A model generated the notes under the pieces. That model worked only from the letters and a program-made list of their open reading frames with translations. It ran no database searches and was not told where the DNA came from. A DNA stretch of 5,183 nt from an uncultured Fibrobacter sp. (lineage in GTDB: Bacteria; Fibrobacterota; Fibrobacteria; Fibrobacterales; Fibrobacteraceae): assembly GCA_947306025.1 (NCBI GenBank), contig CAMZFJ010000178.1, positions 1 through 5,183 on the forward strand, read 5' to 3'. A program made the translations under genes and the position numbers. Below, in pieces: positions 1 through 3,878 of the stretch (position 1 is the first letter of the stretch; every line of letters starts with the position of its first letter).

Positions 1-1327
1 GAAGAAAGTCCTTGTTGTTGATGAAGCTCAAGATATGGACGAGCGCCAATTTGCTCTGGTACAAGCGCTTATTGAAGAAAATGACGATATGCGCGTAATT
101 GCAGTTGGTGATGATGACCAAAACATTTTTGAGGGCATTCATAAGAAAGACGGTTCTGGCTCTGTGAGTTTGAGTCGGTTTATGGACATCTACAAGGCTA
201 AAAAATATGAACTTGTTGAAAACTACCGCAGTGTAAAACCGGTGGTGGATTTTAGCAATCGTTTTGTGCAGGATATCCCGAACCGTTTGAAAGAAAATCC
301 TATTGTCTCTGTGAAAGATGGTATAGGTGACGTAAAAATTGTAAAATTCATTTCTCCTAATCTAGAATATCCGATATTTAAGCACTTGAAAAAATATCCT
401 CCAGAAGGATCTGTTTGTGTTTTAACGAAGACAAATGATGATGCTCTAAAGGTTATGGCCCTTTTGAATTATAAGAATATAAGGGCTAAATTAATTCAGA
501 ACAGCGATGGATTCCCATTGCATGAATTGATTGAATTTAGAGATTTCTTGGAATGGATTCAAAAGAATAATGAACCGATTGTCAGTATAGATGAGTGGGA
601 TAGTGCAGTAGAAAAGTTGAAGAAAAATTATCAAGAAAGTTCCATATTGGAAGTTTGTTTACGAGCTCTTGAGGTCTATAAGAATCAAAATGATCGACTT
701 TATCGAAATGATTTTGAATTGTTCTTGATTGAATCTAAAATTTCGGATTTTGAAAAAGGTTCGAATAATGAAGTTGTTGTATCAACAATTCACAAAGCCA
801 AAGGACGAGAATTCGACAGAGTTTATGTAATGTTGAAAGGCCTACGAATAGATACGGAGGAGGAAAGACGTGTTTTGTATGTTGGCTTTACTCGTGCAAA
901 GAACCAATTGTATGTTTTTCATTGCAGTCCATTCTTGGAAAAGTATGCACCTGAGAAAATAATAGACAACACCCAATATCCAGAACCAGCTGAAATCATT
1001 TGTCAGTTCGGTCATAAGGATTTGTGGCTTGATTATTTCTATGGTGAAGCATCAGGCGAAGGCTCTGAATTGAAGAAGAGGATTCTTTCGCTATGTGCGG
1101 GTATGCCGTTGCAGTTTAAGAATGGTAACTTATATGACTTATCTTCGTCCAAAAATGCGATTGCCGTTTTGTCGAAGGATGCAAAAGCAAAAATCAAGCA
1201 TCTTGAAGAACTTGGTTATGTTGTAAAAAATGCCAAGGTTCGTTATATCGTAGCTTGGAAAAATAAGGAACGAGAAGACGAGTGCCGTATCATTTTGCCA
1301 CAAATAGAATTGGAGCGAAAACGTTAG
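1..1327 (+). CDS. UvrD/PcrA-like superfamily 1 DNA helicase, C-terminal part (5' end outside window)
   Basis: The reading frame is open from base 2, so the start codon lies upstream. About 441 codons are visible, and the ATG at 35 is internal. SF1A helicase motifs appear in order: motif II/Walker B VLVVDEAQDM (about 11-37, catalytic Asp-Glu), motif III VGDDDQNIF (104-130), motif IV ENYRS (218-232), motif V STIHKAKGREFD (782-817) and motif VI RRVLYVGFTRAK (866-901), whose Arg is the usual ATP-sensing finger. The Walker A half is therefore missing only because of the window edge. Such enzymes use ATP to translocate on and unwind DNA, usually 3'-5'. After motif VI come about 140 residues with a HKDLWLDYF segment (near 1013-1039) and a charged end. 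From memory this resembles the tail of long RecQ/UvrD-type fusion helicases of Bacteroidetes-like bacteria, but that is unverified. The family call is firm; the subfamily and cellular job (repair or defence) are open. Confidence 0.9.
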   Translation, partial: KKVLVVDEAQDMDERQFALVQALIEENDDMRVIAVGDDDQNIFEGIHKKDGSGSVSLSRFMDIYKAKKYELVENYRSVKPVVDFSNRFVQDIPNRLKENPIVSVKDGIGDVKIVKFISPNLEYPIFKHLKKYPPEGSVCVLTKTNDDALKVMALLNYKNIRAKLIQNSDGFPLHELIEFRDFLEWIQKNNEPIVSIDEWDSAVEKLKKNYQESSILEVCLRALEVYKNQNDRLYRNDFELFLIESKISDFEKGSNNEVVVSTIHKAKGREFDRVYVMLKGLRIDTEEERRVLYVGFTRAKNQLYVFHCSPFLEKYAPEKIIDNTQYPEPAEIICQFGHKDLWLDYFYGEASGEGSELKKRILSLCAGMPLQFKNGNLYDLSSSKNAIAVLSKDAKAKIKHLEELGYVVKNAKVRYIVAWKNKEREDECRIILPQIELERKR

Positions 1328-1330
1328 TGG

Positions 1331-1711
1331 TTACTCCGAAATGGGGATTAATAGATGACTTTCCTTGTCAAAACCCCATTGAACTTGGTAGGTGTCTCCG
1401 TCAATTTGGTCTAGCAAAATAAAATTGTACATGTTTTGGGTTTGGTATAATGCATATCGTCCAATTTTTTGCGATTTCTTTAGTGTCTTTGCAATGTTGC
1501 CTGAGTTAAGTGGTGCTTCAAAGCGAGAGTCTTTTCCCTTTATGGAATAATGGACTTGCCAAATTCTTCCTGTTTCTGTATCTAATTTTAAAAAAGTCCA
1601 CATGTTTTGAGTGGGGTATAGCTTGTATCGAGTATTGGAATCGGCTTCTGAGCATGCACTTAAATTGTAAAGATAAAAGAATGCGCATAATAAAAAGAGG
1701 GTTCTTTTCAT
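1331..1711 (-). CDS. Small lipoprotein with two tandem RYxLYxTQNM repeats
   Basis: This is a 126-residue protein of unknown function. It begins with a basic start (MKR), a hydrophobic stretch (5-17) and the lipobox LSAC with Cys20, so it should be exported, lipidated and membrane-anchored. The mature part is two copies of one unit, residues 28-69 and 85-126. Each starts RYxLYxTQNM, continues with an LD-rich strand, then a Gly and a (W/Y)QVxxxx strand, and ends near a Pro. The pattern suggests a small beta-structure from an internal duplication. An AAGGA ribosome site (1718-1722) sits 6 bases before the ATG and supports this start. A lone -10-like TATACT (1736-1741, minus strand) has no good -35. 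The gene converges on the helicase gene with a 3-base gap, and no separate terminator is seen between them. Similar repeat proteins are, as I recall, common and uncharacterised in Fibrobacter and Bacteroidetes. Confidence 0.85.
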   Translation of the reverse strand: MKRTLFLLCAFFYLYNLSACSEADSNTRYKLYPTQNMWTFLKLDTETGRIWQVHYSIKGKDSRFEAPLNSGNIAKTLKKSQKIGRYALYQTQNMYNFILLDQIDGDTYQVQWGFDKESHLLIPISE

Positions 1712-1845
1712 CTTGAGTCCTTTATTACATAAATAAGTATAAGTGTATCTCTAAATTTAGAATATTTGAAATTATTGACTAATGTGTTGTTTTTAATCTG
1801 TTTTTTTTAGGTTCTTAAAAAGAGGCTATCTAACAAAAACCTCGC

Positions 1846-1892
1846 TATAATTCTCTAAATGTCCTCAAAAACAAGACATTTAGAGAATTATA
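1846..1892. repeat. Perfect 18-bp inverted repeat with 11-base loop
   Basis: The left arm TATAATTCTCTAAATGTC (1846-1863) and right arm GACATTTAGAGAATTATA (1875-1892) are exact reverse complements around an 11-base loop. A GC pair outside each arm (1844-1845 and 1894-1895) could extend the stem past a one-base bulge. The stem is AT-rich, has no T-tract and sits away from gene ends, so it does not look like an intrinsic terminator. It could be a protein-binding palindrome or part of a miniature mobile repeat. Confidence 0.8.
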
Positions 1893-1907
1893 AGCACTTT
1901 TCTGCGG

Positions 1908-1925
1908 TATAACTCTCTAAATGTG
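1908..1925 (+). repeat. Third near-copy of the inverted-repeat arm
   Basis: TATAACTCTCTAAATGTG matches the left arm at 1846-1863 in 16 of 18 positions, in the same orientation and 62 bases downstream. With the two palindrome arms this makes three copies in 80 bases. A shorter 9-base match (TCTCTAAAT) lies at 1748-1756. Confidence 0.65.
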
Positions 1926-1949
1926 CGTTTTTGCGACTTTCCCCCAAAG

Positions 1950-2001
1950 CCCCAAAAGCAAAATTGTCCGCTCGCTGGCGGACAAAATTGAGTTTTTTTT
2001 T
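1950..2001 (-). terminator. Hairpin terminator after the GNAT gene, possibly bidirectional
   Basis: TTGTCCGC (1964-1971) and GCGGACAA (1978-1985) form an 8-bp stem with a 6-base loop. Read leftward, downstream of the GNAT gene that ends at 2056, the stem is followed by TTTTGCTTTT, as expected of a rho-independent terminator. Read rightward, a run of nine T (1993-2001) follows 7 bases after the stem, so it may also stop rightward transcripts. Confidence 0.65.
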
Positions 2002-2055
2002 GCGATGAACTTTATAATAGATCTTGCTTGACTAGAAACTCTTTAGGGGACTGAT

Positions 2056-2616
2056 TTACGCCACCAAATCCATCAAATCAAAGTACATCAATCGTGTATG
2101 TGGATCATCGTCTTCCAGGTTCATCATGCGAAACCCGTTCTTTTCGTAAAACGGAACTGCCGCCAAGTAGGCGTCCACTGTTATAAAGCGGCAACCTGTC
2201 TTGTTGTTAATAACGAACATGGATTTGATGTAATCAAGTAAACTAGAACCAATTTGATTCCCTTTTGCATTTTGATCAACTGCTAATCGGCATAGTTTTA
2301 CAGCTGGATAACTTTTTAGCCGTTTTTCGTTTGGAAATCCTTGTTTTCGGCGGAATCTGTTGAATTCCGTCATATTTGGAAAATCACTAGTAGCAATCTT
2401 GTCATTTGCAAGGCTGAAATAGGCTAAGGGTCTGCTAGTGTCATTGGTATCAACAAAAGCGTAGCTGACCGCCAGCATATATTTGTCAAAAGGGGTTGCT
2501 CGATTTAAAATAAAATCGTTCAAATCTTCGTCGCCACAATCAAAGGATTTAACCTTATTTGTGGGCTGTAACCGAATGAAATCAAGATTCGAACTGTCTA
2601 CACATTGTCGAACCAT
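2056..2616 (-). CDS. GNAT-family N-acetyltransferase, probable toxin of a toxin-antitoxin pair
   Basis: This 186-residue protein has the acetyl-CoA-binding core of the GNAT fold. Motif A spans residues 106-130 (strand VKLCRLAVDQ, then loop KGNQIGSSLL), and motif B ends in VPFYEKNGF (154-162), where Tyr157 is the likely general acid. The gene follows a small Arg-rich gene with a 19-base overlap, as in GNAT toxin operons such as TacT/AtaT. Characterised toxins of that class acetylate the amino group of charged tRNAs and stop translation, but substrate and toxicity here are inferred. A GGAGGT ribosome site (2625-2630) lies 8 bases before the ATG and fixes the start inside the upstream gene, suggesting translational coupling. 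Oddity: in the usual (Q/R)xxGxG loop the middle Gly is Gln121, while Gly119 and Gly123 remain. A plain metabolic acetyltransferase is the main alternative. Confidence 0.85.
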   Translation of the reverse strand: MVRQCVDSSNLDFIRLQPTNKVKSFDCGDEDLNDFILNRATPFDKYMLAVSYAFVDTNDTSRPLAYFSLANDKIATSDFPNMTEFNRFRRKQGFPNEKRLKSYPAVKLCRLAVDQNAKGNQIGSSLLDYIKSMFVINNKTGCRFITVDAYLAAVPFYEKNGFRMMNLEDDDPHTRLMYFDLMDLVA

Positions 2617-2816
2617 GGATCTTTACCTCCGTTAGCAGCTTCACGGGCTCGCTTTTCGCGCATGCCTCGTTCAAATGCTTTTTGGAAAAATTCGTAATTC
2701 CGTAAGCGGCGGGCACGAGCTTCTGGAGTTTCGGGGTGCCTCTCCTGCATACGGGCGATAAACCGGCGAGCATCCTCGCCGAACAAGATAGGGGTTTCTC
2801 TGATGGGTCTTGCCAT
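2598..2816 (-). CDS. Small Arg-rich protein, presumed antitoxin for the GNAT protein
   Basis: This 72-residue protein is very rich in Arg and Glu. It begins MARPIRETPILFGEDARRF, continues with a helical, charged middle (about 22-62) and ends in an acidic/aromatic DPWFDNV tail. I do not see a clear ribbon-helix-helix domain of the DUF1778 type that usually accompanies TacT-like toxins. From memory, 'RPIxETPxLxGxDARRF' starts occur in small proteins encoded just before GNAT genes in Bacteroidetes-like genomes, which supports an antitoxin role; binding and neutralisation are inferred. An AGGA ribosome site (2822-2825) lies 5 bases before the ATG. The stop lies 19 bases inside the GNAT gene, so the two should be co-translated. 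This frame is preferred to a longer overlapping minus-strand frame (2582-2893) that has no good ribosome site and reads as low-complexity shadow. Confidence 0.75.
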   Translation of the reverse strand: MARPIRETPILFGEDARRFIARMQERHPETPEARARRLRNYEFFQKAFERGMREKRAREAANGGKDPWFDNV

Positions 2817-2837
2817 GAGTTTCCTATTTGTTGATTG

Positions 2838-3005
2838 TTAGAATATAGCCAATCGATATAATAACGCCCGGCTGAGCCGGATGGCATCCTCAATGGATCC
2901 GTTTCGAAATATATAAAAGTCCAAAATGGAATGCAATGGATTGCTTTGCTTGCCGTTCATTTTGTCAACAACCGTTTGCAAAGGTGATAAGCTTGGAATT
3001 GTCAT
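2838..3005 (-). CDS. Candidate small protein (55 residues) upstream of the GNAT pair
   Basis: Reading the minus strand from the ATG at 3005 gives 55 codons to a TAA at 2838-2840. The product starts MTIPSLSPLQTVVDKMNGKQ, contains HSILDFYIFRNGSIEDA and ends RLSRALLYRLAIF. It looks protein-like: mixed hydrophobic and charged residues, a probable amphipathic C-terminal helix, no low-complexity bias. It is co-directional with the Arg-rich gene, and 21 bases separate its stop from the next ATG. A purine-rich AGGGAG (about 3020-3025) lies some 14 bases before the ATG, which is long for a ribosome site, and the frame closes just upstream with TAG, so no better start is available. I recognise no family. 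It could be a third operon member, the remnant of a longer gene, or chance. Confidence 0.45.
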   Translation of the reverse strand: MTIPSLSPLQTVVDKMNGKQSNPLHSILDFYIFRNGSIEDAIRLSRALLYRLAIF

Positions 3006-3070
3006 GTATGCTATAGTCTCTCCCTATATCTTTTCTTGCATTTCTCATATTTCTGCAAAAATTCAAAAGT

Positions 3071-3084
3071 TTAGCCTTGACTAA
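3071..3084. promoter_or_regulatory. Metalloregulator (DtxR-type) box 1
   Basis: TTAGCCTTGACTAA is a TTAG-N6-CTAA dyad like the ends of DtxR/IdeR-class operators, whose consensus half is TTAGG. It lies upstream of the -35 of the proposed promoter and directly abuts box 2. Confidence 0.65.
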
Positions 3085-3098
3085 TTAGCCTTGGCTTA
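3085..3098. promoter_or_regulatory. Metalloregulator (DtxR-type) box 2, overlapping the -35
   Basis: TTAGCCTTGGCTTA differs from box 1 at two positions (A to G, and CTAA to CTTA) and begins at the base after box 1 ends. It contains the proposed -35 hexamer TTGGCT (3091-3096). The degenerate right half makes it the weakest dyad of the three. Confidence 0.5.
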
Positions 3099-3119
3099 CT
3101 AATTTTAGTCTTGTCTAAT
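3091..3119 (+). promoter_or_regulatory. Sigma70-like promoter of the regulator-feoA-feoB operon
   Basis: A -35 TTGGCT (3091-3096, 4 of 6 to TTGACA) and a -10 TCTAAT (3114-3119, 5 of 6 to TATAAT) are separated by 17 bases. Transcription would begin near 3126, leaving a leader of about 32 bases before the ATG at 3158. An alternative -35, TTGACT (3077-3082), has only a poor -10 at the matching distance. Confidence 0.55.
3105..3118. promoter_or_regulatory. Metalloregulator (DtxR-type) box 3, overlapping the -10
   Basis: TTAGTCTTGTCTAA is a TTAG-N6-CTAA dyad matching box 1 at 12 of 14 positions. It covers most of the proposed -10 hexamer TCTAAT (3114-3119), so bound repressor should block RNA polymerase. 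A further half-site, TTAGGC, follows at 3124-3129. Confidence 0.65.
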
Positions 3120-3157
3120 AAAATTAGGCGACGTTAACGTTTAAAGGATCATCGAAT

Positions 3158-3592
3158 ATGGAAAACAATCACGTGAAGCTTAGCCAGAGTCTCGAAGACT
3201 ACTTGGAAATGGTGCACATGCTTCGCTTGGCAAACGGGATTGCCCGTGTCAAGGATATTGCCGCTGCCCTTTCTGTGAAGATGCCTTCTGTGGCTAAGGC
3301 GATTCTTGAACTTAAAAAGCTGGGTCTTGTGACTCAGGAACCTTACAGTGGCGTGGAACTCACTGAAGAAGGTCGTAAGGCGGCTGCCGATGTGCTGAAC
3401 CGCCATATTCTTTTGAAGGGTTTTTTGATCCGTCTGGGCGTTTCCGAAGCAATTGCTGACAAGGACGCCTGCAGCATGGAGCATATTCTTTCTGCTGAAA
3501 CTCTTTCGACAATTGAAGACTTCATGAAGAGGGGAAATGAAGGCGTCGTTGCGAAAAAGGCGAATGCTTTAAAGGCTAAAAAAGGAAAATAA
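3158..3592 (+). CDS. DtxR/MntR-family metal-dependent transcriptional repressor
   Basis: This 144-residue protein has an N-terminal winged helix-turn-helix (about 8-70, with VKDIAAALSV and the recognition helix MPSVAKAILELKKLG) and the family's dimerisation/metal domain (about 75-125). By alignment from memory to B. subtilis MntR and C. diphtheriae DtxR, the likely metal ligands are Asp14, Glu17, His83, Cys105, Glu108 and His109. Asp14/Glu17 are MntR-like, while Cys105 matches the DtxR iron-site Cys. It should bind DNA when loaded with Fe(II) or Mn(II); feoAB directly downstream argues for iron. The DtxR SH3-like third domain is absent and the C-terminus is a Lys/Ala-rich tail (132-144). As first gene after three TTAG-N6-CTAA boxes it is probably autoregulated. 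It is one base from feoA, whose ribosome site lies within its last codons. Specificity (IdeR, MntR or TroR type) cannot be settled here. Confidence 0.9.
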   Translation: MENNHVKLSQSLEDYLEMVHMLRLANGIARVKDIAAALSVKMPSVAKAILELKKLGLVTQEPYSGVELTEEGRKAAADVLNRHILLKGFLIRLGVSEAIADKDACSMEHILSAETLSTIEDFMKRGNEGVVAKKANALKAKKGK

Positions 3593-3593
3593 A

Positions 3594-3878
3594 ATGGGTT
3601 GTAATTGCGGTTGTGGAGGCAAAACCTCTACAAAGAAATGGGATCTTGAACCGAAGTTTTCCGACCTCAAGAAAGGCGATAAGGTGGAAATCGTTGGTTA
3701 TAACGAGGGCGATGCCCGCTACAAGTCCAAGTTGCTTTCTATGGGGCTTGTCCGTGGCGTGACGCTTGAAGTTTTGCAGGTGGCACCTCTCGGTGATCCG
3801 ATTGAAGTCAGTGTTTTGTCGTACCGTTTGTCGCTTCGCAAGCAAGAAGCGAACGTTCTTAAATTGAAGAGGGTCTAA
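3594..3878 (+). CDS. feoA: FeoA, cytosolic partner of the ferrous iron transporter
   Basis: This 94-residue protein carries a single FeoA SH3-like domain (about 22-94). Landmarks are LKKGDKVEIVGY, the SKLLSMGLVRGVTLEVLQ turn typical of FeoA, APLGDPIEV and a final strand with LSLRKQEA. FeoA is a small cytosolic protein required for, or modulating, FeoB-mediated Fe(II) uptake. The start is supported by AAGGA (3582-3586), 7 bases before the ATG and inside the end of the regulator gene, so translation is probably coupled. The stop overlaps the feoB start in TAATG. Oddity: the first nine residues are MGCNCGCGG, a Cys-x-Cys-x-Cys cluster (3, 5, 7) before the domain, which the ordinary FeoA fold lacks and which could bind iron or another soft metal. 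The domain is homologous to the third domain of DtxR, the one missing from the regulator next door. Confidence 0.93.
   Translation: MGCNCGCGGKTSTKKWDLEPKFSDLKKGDKVEIVGYNEGDARYKSKLLSMGLVRGVTLEVLQVAPLGDPIEVSVLSYRLSLRKQEANVLKLKRV

Larger units (their letters stand above)
1712..2055. other. AT-rich intergenic stretch with repeats and a terminator, no gene
   Basis: No convincing ORF exists on either strand here; stops are dense. The stretch contains the upstream region of the lipoprotein gene, an 18-bp perfect inverted repeat (1846-1892), a near-copy of its arm (1908-1925), a shorter TCTCTAAAT match (1748-1756) and a hairpin terminator (1964-1985). These are listed separately where distinct. Nothing else was recognised. 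Confidence 0.7.
3006..3157. promoter_or_regulatory. Divergent regulatory region between the GNAT operon and the feo operon
   Basis: This 152-base region separates the leftward small ORF from the rightward metalloregulator gene. Its right half carries three metalloregulator operators and the feo promoter. Its left half (3024-3070) is AT-rich with no element I can support. The 10-base palindrome ACGTTAACGT (3131-3140) lies in the presumed 5' untranslated leader. The regulator's ribosome site AAAGGA (3143-3148) is 9 bases before its ATG. Confidence 0.6.

Noticed and set aside
1340..1380. Possible terminator hairpin AATGGGG...CCCCATT near the helicase end
   Set aside because: The arms are only 7 bp with a 27-base loop and no T-tract, and they lie inside the lipoprotein coding sequence.
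1828..1834. ATCTAAC, matching the integron attC RYYYAAC box, near a toxin-antitoxin module
   Set aside because: No matching GTTRRRY partner at attC spacing and no attC-like folded core; a 7-base degenerate match is expected by chance.
2842..2847. TATATT on the minus strand as a -10 for the Arg-rich gene
   Set aside because: No -35 at a suitable distance (CGGGCG at 17 bases); AT-rich hexamers are common here.
2868..2880. GC-rich hairpin CCGGC-TGA-GCCGG
   Set aside because: No T-tract follows on either strand, and it falls inside the candidate 55-codon ORF as ordinary codons.
3131..3140. Palindrome ACGTTAACGT in the regulator leader
   Set aside because: It is only 10 bases, lies downstream of the promoter and does not match the TTAG-N6-CTAA boxes; likely chance.
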